From contig JAKAHR010000002.1 in NCBI GenBank assembly GCA_021825365.1, forward strand, positions 57,639-121,638: a stretch of DNA of 64,000 nucleotides, in the 5' to 3' direction. Of the stretch, positions 19,283 to 27,091 are shown piece by piece. Numbering within the stretch: position 1 is the first letter of the stretch; every line of letters begins with the position of its first letter. The notes under the pieces were generated by a model. That model did not search any database. It saw nothing but the letters and a program-made list of their open reading frames with translations, and was not told where the DNA came from. The stretch comes from Nitrospirota bacterium (GTDB lineage Bacteria; Nitrospirota; Thermodesulfovibrionia; Thermodesulfovibrionales; UBA6898). Position numbers and translations under genes: made by a program.

Positions 19283-20368
19283 TCACCGCCCTGAAGCCTG
19301 CAACGGCCCGATCAGTTCCGCTTCGATGACAGGCTCCGACTGTTCTCCGTGCTCCCTGTACACGGCAAGGACCCGTTGAGCTATCGCAAGCGCCCGGACA
19401 TAGACCATCTTCCGCGCAGCTTCGATCTTCCCCCAGTCCCCCCCTGCCCTGAAGGCATCAAAGATCTCCCTGATCTCCGGGAAGACGAGGAGGGAAAATC
19501 CGCCCAGAAAGGCACGATAAAAACCGAGGGAAGCGGCCTTTTGTTGGAAGATGATATGCCTGAGCATACCCTGGTCTGACGTGTCCGCGAGGATATCCTT
19601 GATCCCCCGGAGAAAGGCCTCGACCCGCCTGCCGCGGACACCGGCGAGTATCGTCTTCCATGCATCCCCGAGCAGTTCCCCTTCTACGGCCTCCCCGATC
19701 TCATGATGGACATAGGTTTCGATCTCCGCTTCCGCGATGGCGAGCATCTTCTCCTGAAATGCTCCGGAGGGTCTTTCATCAGGGTCGACTCCCAGGAGGG
19801 AGAATGCATAAGCAAGGGCGCCGCAGAACTGCTTGTGCCTGGCCTCTGCCAGGCGCTCCCAGAGGATGCCGGCAAGGCTGTCGCGCCTGCCGAAGATAGT
19901 CCTGCCACGGAGCATCGCGGGGTATGCCGAAAGATCGCGGACATATTCCCTCCCCGAGACAAATACCTCTCGCCCTTCACGGACCCCGTACGAGATCAAA
20001 TCGCCGAGGAAAAAAGAGGGCTTTCCGTATACCCCGATGCCTGCGCCATATACCAGCCCCCGGGGTGAGAGGACGCGGTTGATGCGGTCCGCATCAAACG
20101 GTGCGTACCCCGCCCCCCCGAAGGTCAGATCACGGTATTCCTCGTCCTCCGTCTCCTGCCAGACCGCCTCGCGTCCGGCGATCCAGGGGCCGATGTCCGA
20201 CATGGGTATCTCCTGCCACGGCAGGAGACCCTTCTCATTGCGATAGAGTTCGCGCATACGCAGCAGGAGTCCGCATATGGAAAAGTTCCCCCAGTGCCTG
20301 GCGTCCGAGATGATGCAGTTGGCCTTGATCTGAGAGATGAGGTCATCGATCTCCCTGTCCTTCTCCAT
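19283..20368 (-). CDS. conserved hypothetical protein (possibly Sfum_1244-like)
   Basis: 361 residues, soluble, no signal peptide or membrane span. It opens with IDDLISQIKANCIISDARHWGNF and contains several Gly/Tyr-rich segments (FGGAGYAPFDADR, GVYGKPSFFLGDL) plus a helical C-terminal half. I recall a similar uncharacterised family named after Syntrophobacter Sfum_1244, but cannot confirm it. The ATG has no ribosome site; TAGAAT lies five bases upstream, suggesting another leaderless message. It converges with the HD-GYP gene only four bases away. Confidence 0.7.
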   Translation of the reverse strand: MEKDREIDDLISQIKANCIISDARHWGNFSICGLLLRMRELYRNEKGLLPWQEIPMSDIGPWIAGREAVWQETEDEEYRDLTFGGAGYAPFDADRINRVLSPRGLVYGAGIGVYGKPSFFLGDLISYGVREGREVFVSGREYVRDLSAYPAMLRGRTIFGRRDSLAGILWERLAEARHKQFCGALAYAFSLLGVDPDERPSGAFQEKMLAIAEAEIETYVHHEIGEAVEGELLGDAWKTILAGVRGRRVEAFLRGIKDILADTSDQGMLRHIIFQQKAASLGFYRAFLGGFSLLVFPEIREIFDAFRAGGDWGKIEAARKMVYVRALAIAQRVLAVYREHGEQSEPVIEAELIGPLQASGR

Positions 20369-20373
20369 TCGTT

Positions 20374-20379
20374 ATTCTA
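20374..20379 (-). promoter_or_regulatory. -10 box of the 361-residue hypothetical gene
   Basis: TAGAAT on the minus strand, five bases before the ATG. The -35 region is weak. Confidence 0.4.
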
Positions 20380-20403
20380 CCAAAAAAGCGTTCCGGACCT
20401 CGG

Positions 20404-20432
20404 TTTACATTTGCAGGCAAATGATGTATCAA
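20404..20432 (+). promoter_or_regulatory. possible promoter of acyl-activating fusion gene
   Basis: TTTACA (20404-20409), 17-base spacer, TATCAA (20427-20432), then 12 bases to the chosen ATG. The leader would be about five bases. Confidence 0.35.
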
Positions 20433-20444
20433 TATGTTCATACC

Positions 20445-23117
20445 ATGAAAACCGCAACAGCGGGTACCATAGCAGGACGATTCATCGACACGGTTCGTGC
20501 CTTTCCCGGAAATGCAGTCTTTCATTACCCCGAAGAGGGGTGGAAGAGCATCACATACCGGGAGTTCTCGGAAGACGTATTCGCCATGGCGGCATACCTC
20601 CGGGAGGCAGGACTGTGCAGGGCCGATCGCGCCATAGTCATCGCTGAGAACAAACCCCGGTGGTGTGCTGCGTATCTGGGGATCATCATGGCAGGGGGCA
20701 TCGCCGTGCCGATCGATGCGCAACTGGGAGCAGCAGAGATCAAGACCCTGCTGGACGATGCCGGGCCCCGTGTCGTCTTTCATAGTGATGCGACCGGCCC
20801 GGCGGTGCGGGATGCGACAGCAGCCTTCCCGGCCCCTGCCGTGCTTCTGATCAACATCGACTCGGCCGCGTTCAAAAAGGCCGGGACTGATGCGGCATCT
20901 GTTCCCCTGCCCGAATATGGCGAGGACGAGATCGCATCGATCATCTATACATCGGGCACGACCGGATCACCCAAGGGGGTGATGCTCTCGCATACGAACT
21001 TCTGTTCCGATGCCCAGGCGCTCATCGATGTCGGCCTCGTGTCCCCTGATGACAATGTCCTGTCCGTGCTTCCGCTGCACCACACGTATGCCTTCATGTG
21101 CACCTTCCTGGTCCCGGTCTTCCTCGGCGCATCCATCACCTATTCCGCCAGCCTGAAGGGTCCTGACATACTGTCTGCGGTCAGGGACAACGGCGTCAGC
21201 GTCATCATCGGAGTGCCGCAGCTTCTGAGCCTCATCAGAAACGGTATCATCAACAAGATAGAGGCCCTGCCGCTGCCTGCGAAGTTCCTTCTTCTTCGGG
21301 CCCTCAGGATATCGGGGTTCCTGCGGGAACGGTTTGACGTCAATATCGGCAGGACCATCTTTTACTCTGCCCACTCTGCGCTGGGGAGGCGATTCCGGTT
21401 CTTCGGCAGCGGCGGGGCGCGGCTCGATCCGTCCGTGATGAAAGACCTGGAGGCGCTCGGCTTCACCGTCCTCGAGGGATACGGCCTCACCGAGACCTCG
21501 CCTGTCGTCACCTTCAACCCTCCCCGGAAGAGAAAGCCCGGATCAGCAGGCATGCCCCTTCCCTCCGTCGGGATTCAGATTCTGAATCCCGACGAAAAGG
21601 GAGAGGGCGAGATAGCGGTCAGAGGACCGATGGTGATGAAAGGATATTACCGGAACTCCTCTGCCACTGCCGCGGTATTTCTCGACGAGTGGTTCAGGAC
21701 AGGCGATGTGGGAAGGCTCGACCGCGACGGGTATCTCTTCATTACCGGCAGGACCAAGGAGGTGATCGTCCTTTCCTCGGGAAAGAACATCTACCCGGAG
21801 GATGTCGAGAAACTCTACGGGGCCTCCCCTCTCGTCAGGGAGATCTGCATCATCGGTGTTGCCGGCAAGGACGGGGGAGAAGTCCTGCGCGGGGTCATCG
21901 TCCCGGACATGGACTACGCAAGACGGTCCCGCATCACCGACATCCACGAGGCGCTCAAATGGGAGATCAATGAGCTTTCCGGAAGGATACCCTCGTACAT
22001 GAGGCTTACCGGATTTTCGGTGAGGACCGATCCTCTGCCGAGGACCCCCTTGGGCAAGATCAGGCGATTCCTGGTAGCAGCGGCAACGGAGCAGCCAAAA
22101 GACCACGCGGCGGAAGCGGCCCCGGAGGAAAGGGAGGCCGATGAGACCGCGCGGCTCGTGCTCGGGGAACTGGCAAGGTTCCTGCCGAAGGGCCGGCCGG
22201 TCCGTCTTGACGACAACCTCGAACTGGACATCGGCCTCGACTCCCTGTCAAAAATCGAGCTGACCGTCGTCCTGGAGAAGACCTTTTCCGTGAAGCTGGC
22301 CGAGGACTTTCTCGCCAATGTCCACACCGTCAGGGAGCTTGTCGGGAGGCTGAAAGACCTGTCACCTGCAGGGACCGCCGGCATCGGTCAGCGTGCAGGA
22401 TGGAAGGAGATCCTTTCGTCAGAACCTGCTGCGCGTGACCTGCAGCTGGTCTCCTTTTCAAAACCGGAAGACGGGATGTTTGCGGTGCGGACGGCCTATG
22501 CCCTCGTACAGTGTCTCTTCAGGCTCTGCTTCAGGCTCGAAGCGCGGGGAAGCGAACATATCCCTTCGGATGCCAACTTCATCATGACCCCCAACCACAC
22601 CAGTTACCTTGACGGCTTTGTCGCGATCCTCTGTCTCCCCTTCGGCAGGTTCAGGAATATCTACGCCCTCGGATTGCGCGAATTTTTTGCCGGCTTCCTC
22701 AGGAGCCGGTTCAGCCGGGTCGCCCATGTCATCCCTATCGACACGGCATCCTATCTCAACAAGGCATTACAGATATCCGCCTATGTGCTGAGAAACAACC
22801 GCTCCCTCTGCGTCTTCCCCGAAGGCGGCCGTTCCTTTGATGGAGAGTTGCTGGAATTCAAGAAGGGCGTCGGCATCCTCGCAAAGGAGATGGGAATGGC
22901 TGTTGTGCCTGTCTACATCGATGGCGCATTCGAGGCGCTGCCCCGTTCTGCTTTTTTTCCGAGGTTCAGGAAGATAAGCGTCTATTTCGGCCCTCCCCTT
23001 CGTGCATCCGACCTGGATTTTTCTGAACGGCCGGAGGGGCTGGACGACTACCAGCACTTTGCGAATGTCCTCAGGGAGCGGGTCGAGAATCTGAAGAAGA
23101 CCGCCCGCAAACAATAG
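20445..23117 (+). CDS. acyl-CoA/ACP synthetase - ACP - phospholipid acyltransferase fusion
   Basis: 890 residues, three activities in one chain. An AMP-forming acyl-activating domain (~1-550) has YTSGTTGSPKG and the later YGLTETSPVV and TGDVG motifs. A phosphopantetheine carrier domain (~570-640) has the attachment serine in LDSLSKIE. A PlsC-type acyltransferase (~680-885) has NHTSYLDGF and the FPEGGRS motif. It should activate a fatty acid, hold it as a thioester and pass it to a lysophospholipid or glycerol phosphate acceptor. I chose ATG 20445 (MKTATAG); in-frame ATGs upstream overlap the promoter-like region. Confidence 0.9.
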   Translation: MKTATAGTIAGRFIDTVRAFPGNAVFHYPEEGWKSITYREFSEDVFAMAAYLREAGLCRADRAIVIAENKPRWCAAYLGIIMAGGIAVPIDAQLGAAEIKTLLDDAGPRVVFHSDATGPAVRDATAAFPAPAVLLINIDSAAFKKAGTDAASVPLPEYGEDEIASIIYTSGTTGSPKGVMLSHTNFCSDAQALIDVGLVSPDDNVLSVLPLHHTYAFMCTFLVPVFLGASITYSASLKGPDILSAVRDNGVSVIIGVPQLLSLIRNGIINKIEALPLPAKFLLLRALRISGFLRERFDVNIGRTIFYSAHSALGRRFRFFGSGGARLDPSVMKDLEALGFTVLEGYGLTETSPVVTFNPPRKRKPGSAGMPLPSVGIQILNPDEKGEGEIAVRGPMVMKGYYRNSSATAAVFLDEWFRTGDVGRLDRDGYLFITGRTKEVIVLSSGKNIYPEDVEKLYGASPLVREICIIGVAGKDGGEVLRGVIVPDMDYARRSRITDIHEALKWEINELSGRIPSYMRLTGFSVRTDPLPRTPLGKIRRFLVAAATEQPKDHAAEAAPEEREADETARLVLGELARFLPKGRPVRLDDNLELDIGLDSLSKIELTVVLEKTFSVKLAEDFLANVHTVRELVGRLKDLSPAGTAGIGQRAGWKEILSSEPAARDLQLVSFSKPEDGMFAVRTAYALVQCLFRLCFRLEARGSEHIPSDANFIMTPNHTSYLDGFVAILCLPFGRFRNIYALGLREFFAGFLRSRFSRVAHVIPIDTASYLNKALQISAYVLRNNRSLCVFPEGGRSFDGELLEFKKGVGILAKEMGMAVVPVYIDGAFEALPRSAFFPRFRKISVYFGPPLRASDLDFSERPEGLDDYQHFANVLRERVENLKKTARKQ

Positions 23118-23137
23118 ATTCGCCGCGCTTCGACCGC

Positions 23138-24760
23138 CTACAGAAGGTTGCTGATCATGTCATTATCGCTGTAATCTATGGGCACATCGATGATGACCGG
23201 CACGGTCTTTGTCAGGCCTTCCCTGAGGGCATCTTGAAAATCCGCGGACGATTCCAGCCTCATGCCGACTGCGCCGAAGCTCTCGGCGAGCCGGACAAAG
23301 TCGGGGTTGTTGAAGCTGACGCCGAAGGAGGCCCCGAATTTCTTCTCAGACTTCCACTTGATGAGGTTGTAGCCGCTGTCGTTAAAGATTACGATAACGA
23401 TATTGAGCCTGAGCCTGCAGGCGGTCTCGAGATCCTGCAGGTTCATCAGGAATCCGCCGTCCCCGCAGAGGGCGACGATATTCCGCTGCGGATAGATGAG
23501 TTTCGCGGCCATCGCCGAGGGGAGCGCAAAGCCCATGGAGGCAAAACCGTTTGACAGGATGAACGTATTGTTCCGGTAGACAGGGTAGAACTTCGCAGCC
23601 CAGAACTTGCAGGTACCGACATCCGAGATGAGGATATCGTCCGGCCCGAGGACCTTCCGTATCCCGTAGATGATATGCGGGGGTTTTGGCGGCCAGGAGT
23701 GCGCCTTGCCCTCCCGCTCGAATCCCTCGATAAAGTCCCTTCTCAGGCCGATAAGGCACTCCCCTTTCTTGTTCGTGCTCAGCATCCCTTCGAGCAGCTC
23801 GAGCGTTTCCCTGATGTCGGAGATGATCTCGATCTCCGGTACATAGTGGAGATCCACCTCGCTCGTCGTAAAGTCGATATGAACTACCTTCTTGTCGAGC
23901 CCCGGGTTCCAGTTCTTCGGTGCGAACTCGACGAGGTCGTACCCGACGGCGACGATAAGGTCGGCCTGTGAAAAGACGTCCCTGATCTGACGGTCGTTGC
24001 TGAGGCCGAGGGTCCCGATACAACTGCTGCTTTCCGCTGAAATCCCTCCCTTGCCCATGAAGGTGGTCACTACCGGCATGCAGAGGAGTTCAGCGAATTT
24101 CCGGAGCTGGCTGTCTGCGGACTTGCGGACAACTCCGTGACCGGACAATATGACGGGAAAGCGGGCCTGCTCGATGAGTTCTGCCGCCTTCCGGAGCGAC
24201 TGCCTGTCAGGCGAACTCCGTCGGGGCCGGATGGGTGCGATCATCGTCGCGTACTTATCCTTGACCTCCATCGCGGCGATATTCTCCGGCAGCTCCAGAT
24301 GCACAGATCCGGGTCTTTCCGTTGAAGCCACCTTGAAGGCCTTGCGCACCATCTCCGGGATGATGTCAGGGGACTCTATCCTTCCGTTCCATTTCGTAAC
24401 GCTCTTGTTGATTTCGACAATATCGATGTACTGGTGGGATTCCTTGTGTATCCTCTTGAGGTCCGCCTGTCCGGTGATCGAGACGAGGGGCGACTTGTCC
24501 AGGTATGCATCCGCGACGCCGGTGAGGAGGTTTGTGGCGCCGGGACCCAGGGTGGCGATGCAGACGCCGGGCCTTCCGGTCAGGCGGCCGTAGGCATCCG
24601 CCATGAAGGCTGCTGTCTGCTCGTGGCGGGTAAGGATGAAGCGCAGGGAGGAGGTCCTGATCGACTCCATGAGATCGAGTGTCTCTTCTCCCGGCAGGCC
24701 GAATACGTATTCGACCCCTTCGTTCTCCAGGCATTTTACCAGGAGATCAGATGCCTTCAT
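23138..24760 (-). CDS. acetolactate synthase-like thiamine diphosphate enzyme
   Basis: 540 residues from ATG 24760 (MKASDLLVKCLE). Three domains: N-terminal pyrimidine-binding part with FGLPGEETLDL and the catalytic glutamate in TRHEQTAAFMADAYGR; central domain; C-terminal diphosphate-binding part with GDGGFLMN followed by FNDSGYN. It most resembles stand-alone or catabolic acetolactate synthase (AlsS type). No small regulatory subunit gene is adjacent, so a biosynthetic IlvB role is less likely. The frame is open 69 bases further, without a better ribosome site. Convergent with the acyltransferase fusion. Confidence 0.85.
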   Translation of the reverse strand: MKASDLLVKCLENEGVEYVFGLPGEETLDLMESIRTSSLRFILTRHEQTAAFMADAYGRLTGRPGVCIATLGPGATNLLTGVADAYLDKSPLVSITGQADLKRIHKESHQYIDIVEINKSVTKWNGRIESPDIIPEMVRKAFKVASTERPGSVHLELPENIAAMEVKDKYATMIAPIRPRRSSPDRQSLRKAAELIEQARFPVILSGHGVVRKSADSQLRKFAELLCMPVVTTFMGKGGISAESSSCIGTLGLSNDRQIRDVFSQADLIVAVGYDLVEFAPKNWNPGLDKKVVHIDFTTSEVDLHYVPEIEIISDIRETLELLEGMLSTNKKGECLIGLRRDFIEGFEREGKAHSWPPKPPHIIYGIRKVLGPDDILISDVGTCKFWAAKFYPVYRNNTFILSNGFASMGFALPSAMAAKLIYPQRNIVALCGDGGFLMNLQDLETACRLRLNIVIVIFNDSGYNLIKWKSEKKFGASFGVSFNNPDFVRLAESFGAVGMRLESSADFQDALREGLTKTVPVIIDVPIDYSDNDMISNLL

Positions 24761-24901
24761 TTCCTTTTCCACCCGCCTTTCTGCCTGCAGCAGTACATGA
24801 CCCGCTCCGCCCTGAATCCTTATGTTCATCTTACCCCAAGTCCCGGCAGGAGATGAAGACTTTTTTGGTGCGCCCAGGCTCTTCCCTCTGCGTCGCTGGA
24901 G

Positions 24902-24931
24902 TTTACTTTTTGCATCGCCATTTGGTATGGT
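24902..24931 (+). promoter_or_regulatory. promoter of methyltransferase gene (leaderless type)
   Basis: TTTACT (24902-24907), 18-base spacer, TATGGT (24926-24931), five bases before ATG 24937. Confidence 0.5.
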
Positions 24932-24936
24932 GAGGC

Positions 24937-25473
24937 ATGTGTGGCGTATGCCCCTCGTGGCTTTCGTTTATTCTCTACAATCCGATCCGCAAGGCCCTGA
25001 CCGATCGGATGAAGGTCCTTGAGGAAGCGGGGATCACCCCTGGTGCGGTCGTGCTTGAGGTCGGCAGCGGCAACGGGTTTCTGACCGAGGTGCTCGCACG
25101 CGTCTGCCGGAAGGTCTATGCGGTCGAGCTGCAGGAGGGCATGGCACGAAAGCTCAGAAAGAGGATCAGCCGCTTCGGCGAAACCGTGCAGGTCATCCAG
25201 GGTGACATAGCCTTTGTGGAAATGGAGGAGGGTGTGGCGGATGTCTGCCTCCTGTACTACTGTTTCCACGAGGTAAGTGCCCGGGATGAGGCTGCGGTGC
25301 GCATCGGAAGGGCTGTCAAGAAAGGCGGCCGGCTGGCGATCTATGAGCCTACGGTCGAGGTGCGGCCGGCTGACATGGAGAGGACCGTTTCACTCTTTGA
25401 GAAGATCGGCTTTCACACGGAACAGCAACGCGCCGGGACCTTTACGAGATTCGCCCGGTTGCGGAAGGTCTAA
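24937..25473 (+). CDS. class I SAM-dependent methyltransferase (UbiE-like)
   Basis: 178 residues. The SAM-binding motif I is VLEVGSGNGFLTEVL, followed by motif II YAVELQEGMARKL and a post-II segment VIQGDIAFVEM. It is short for UbiE/MenG and begins with an unusual MCGVCPSW, so the substrate cannot be stated; quinone, lipid or small-molecule methylation are all possible. Its end is three bases from the end of the convergent siroheme gene. Confidence 0.82.
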   Translation: MCGVCPSWLSFILYNPIRKALTDRMKVLEEAGITPGAVVLEVGSGNGFLTEVLARVCRKVYAVELQEGMARKLRKRISRFGETVQVIQGDIAFVEMEEGVADVCLLYYCFHEVSARDEAAVRIGRAVKKGGRLAIYEPTVEVRPADMERTVSLFEKIGFHTEQQRAGTFTRFARLRKV

Positions 25474-25476
25474 AGA

Positions 25477-26124
25477 CTATTTCCTGCCCGTCTCCTTTTG
25501 GATAATCCTTGCGAGTTGCCGGGTCACCGCATCTCTGACCTCTGACAGTCCCTCCTCCCGCAAAGCAGTAAGGACCTTCGGAGAACCGAGCACCTTGAGA
25601 AACGCCTCCCGCTTTCTTTGATCACCGATCATCTTCATGGCCTTCGCCCTGATCTTCTTCGTAAATTCCAGGTAGCGGGCGATATCATTCCCGTACAGGG
25701 ACTGCAGTTCCTTCCTGATCGACTTCGAGAGGGCCGGGCTGACGCCGCTGGTCGAGACGGCTATGACAAAGGAGCCCCTCCGGACGACCGACGGGGCGAT
25801 AAAATTGCAGAGTTTCGGAACGTCTACAACGTTCACCAGCCCGGATGCCTCGGAGGCGATGAGCCGGTTGGTCTCTTCAGAATCAGTAGCTGCGATAACA
25901 AGGAAGGCGCCCCTGACATCTCCCTTCCGGTAGGCGCGGCCTCTATGGGTGATTGACCCCTTTGACTTCATCTCCCGTAGTCCCTTTGTCAGAGCAGGGC
26001 TGATGACCGTGACCGAGGCGCCTGCCGCGATGAGGGAAAGCACCTTGCGCTCCGCCACGGGGCCACCCCCCGCAACAACCGCTCTTTTTCCGCTGAGGTT
26101 CAGGTAGACAGGGTAATAGTTCAC
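25477..26124 (-). CDS. precorrin-2 dehydrogenase / sirohydrochlorin ferrochelatase
   Basis: 215 residues, the Met8/CysG N-terminal type. The Rossmann start YPVYLNLSGKRAVVAGGGPVAERK gives NAD binding, and the NVVDVPKLCNF loop carries the conserved aspartate used in dehydrogenation and chelation. It lacks the uroporphyrinogen methyltransferase half of full CysG. It makes sirohydrochlorin or siroheme for sulfite and nitrite reductases, or feeds haem d1 or alternative haem routes. GTG start, 14 bases after bamD, with no clear ribosome site, so the start is slightly uncertain. Confidence 0.92.
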   Translation of the reverse strand: MNYYPVYLNLSGKRAVVAGGGPVAERKVLSLIAAGASVTVISPALTKGLREMKSKGSITHRGRAYRKGDVRGAFLVIAATDSEETNRLIASEASGLVNVVDVPKLCNFIAPSVVRRGSFVIAVSTSGVSPALSKSIRKELQSLYGNDIARYLEFTKKIRAKAMKMIGDQRKREAFLKVLGSPKVLTALREEGLSEVRDAVTRQLARIIQKETGRK

Positions 26125-26138
26125 TGCAGAGAGGCGGC

Positions 26139-26903
26139 TTACTTCTTGCCTGCCTGGAGGGTGGAGAGTTCCTTCTTCGCCGTGGCGACCAGGCGGCTGC
26201 TGGGGAACCGGTCAATGAGCTGCTTCAGGTATGTCTCTGACTTTTCCTTCTGGCCGGTCTTCCGGCAGGAGATACCGAGGTTAAGCAGGACATTGTCCTG
26301 CTTCTTATATTCAGGATATTTCTTCAGGATATTTTCAAACCTGTCTATGGCTGCCACATACGAATTGTTCTTCATGTAAAACTCGCCGACGAGCATCTCA
26401 TAATCAGCGATGACATTCCTGCATTTCTCGATCCGGAGTTCGATCAGGTCCTTATACGGGTTCCTCGGAAAATCCTTCTTGAGCTTCTCGAATTCGGCAA
26501 GAGCCTGGGCAGCCCCTCCGTATCCCCTCTCGGGCCCTTCGATCTGGTTGAAATAGACCATCGCCACCTGGTACTGCGCATAGGATGCATGGCGGTGGTC
26601 AGGATAGAGTTCAAGGAACTTCCGGTACTCTGCGACAGCCAGCTCCGGCTCCTCCTCCTTGACGTAGGAATCAGCGATCCTCAGCTGCGCCAGCGGGGCG
26701 TATTTCTTGGTAAGGTCCCTGTTCCTGATTTCAAGGAGCGTGGCCCGCGCATCATTGAAGTCCTTCGAATCTATCTGCTTGTTCGCAAGGGCAAAAGACT
26801 TCTCAGGATCAAACGCGCCCTGCGGCTTGACCGTTGACTTGCTGGAACAGGAAAAGAGCAGAAGCAGGACCAAAACAACCGGGATACCCTTAAAAATATT
26901 CAT
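26139..26903 (-). CDS. bamD: outer membrane assembly lipoprotein BamD-like, TPR
   Basis: 254 residues. The lipoprotein signal peptide ends at the acylated C19 (LLFSCSS). About five TPR-like helical pairs follow, with the typical AVAEYRKFLELYPDHRHASYAQYQVAMVYF stretch split over residues ~90-120. BamD is the essential lipoprotein of the beta-barrel assembly machine, so the organism has a Gram-negative outer membrane. The length and repeat pattern match BamD/ComL. The start lacks a ribosome site; its promoter abuts the ATG. Confidence 0.9.
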   Translation of the reverse strand: MNIFKGIPVVLVLLLLFSCSSKSTVKPQGAFDPEKSFALANKQIDSKDFNDARATLLEIRNRDLTKKYAPLAQLRIADSYVKEEEPELAVAEYRKFLELYPDHRHASYAQYQVAMVYFNQIEGPERGYGGAAQALAEFEKLKKDFPRNPYKDLIELRIEKCRNVIADYEMLVGEFYMKNNSYVAAIDRFENILKKYPEYKKQDNVLLNLGISCRKTGQKEKSETYLKQLIDRFPSSRLVATAKKELSTLQAGKK

Positions 26904-26909
26904 GGAATT

Positions 26910-26939
26910 ATTTAACCGTTATCCCCTCCCTTTAGTCAA
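26910..26939 (-). promoter_or_regulatory. promoter of bamD (leaderless type)
   Basis: On the minus strand: TTGACT (26934-26939), 18-base spacer, TTAAAT (26910-26915), six bases before the bamD ATG. The spacer contains one copy of a 15-base direct repeat. Confidence 0.6.
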
Positions 26940-26977
26940 GCCCTGGGCAACCACCGCCAGGGCCGTTATCCCCTCCC
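26916..26977. repeat. two copies of a 15-base direct repeat in the bamD promoter region
   Basis: CCGTTATCCCCTCCC at 26916-26930 and again, identical, at 26963-26977. The centre-to-centre distance is 47 bases. The first copy fills most of the bamD promoter spacer, so it could be an operator. Confidence 0.6.
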
Positions 26978-26985
26978 CGGCGGTT

Positions 26986-27031
26986 ATAGCCCGGCCATCA
27001 CGGGAGATGGCTGGGCTATCTGCCTGTTTTT
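26986..27031 (+). terminator. hairpin with T-run between bamD and the radical SAM gene
   Basis: 14-base arms (26986-26999 and 27006-27019) with one G-T mismatch and a six-base loop, followed after six bases by TTTTTT. It would stop plus-strand transcripts before the radical SAM promoter. No plus-strand gene ends nearby, so it may insulate against antisense read-through from the methyltransferase direction. Confidence 0.5.
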
Positions 27032-27055
27032 TCTGGGGAATCAGAGAAGGTCTGC

Positions 27056-27085
27056 TTGCTAAAGCCCTTTGAGGGGTGTTATCTT
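27056..27085 (+). promoter_or_regulatory. promoter of the TIGR03960-like gene (leaderless type)
   Basis: TTGCTA (27056-27061), 18-base spacer, TATCTT (27080-27085), six bases before GTG 27092. Confidence 0.5.
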
Positions 27086-27091
27086 TAACGT

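Noticed and set aside
23138..24760. Assignment as biosynthetic ilvB
   Set aside because: No ilvN/ilvH small subunit adjacent and no ilvC nearby; the protein looks closer to stand-alone enzymes, so I left the symbol empty.
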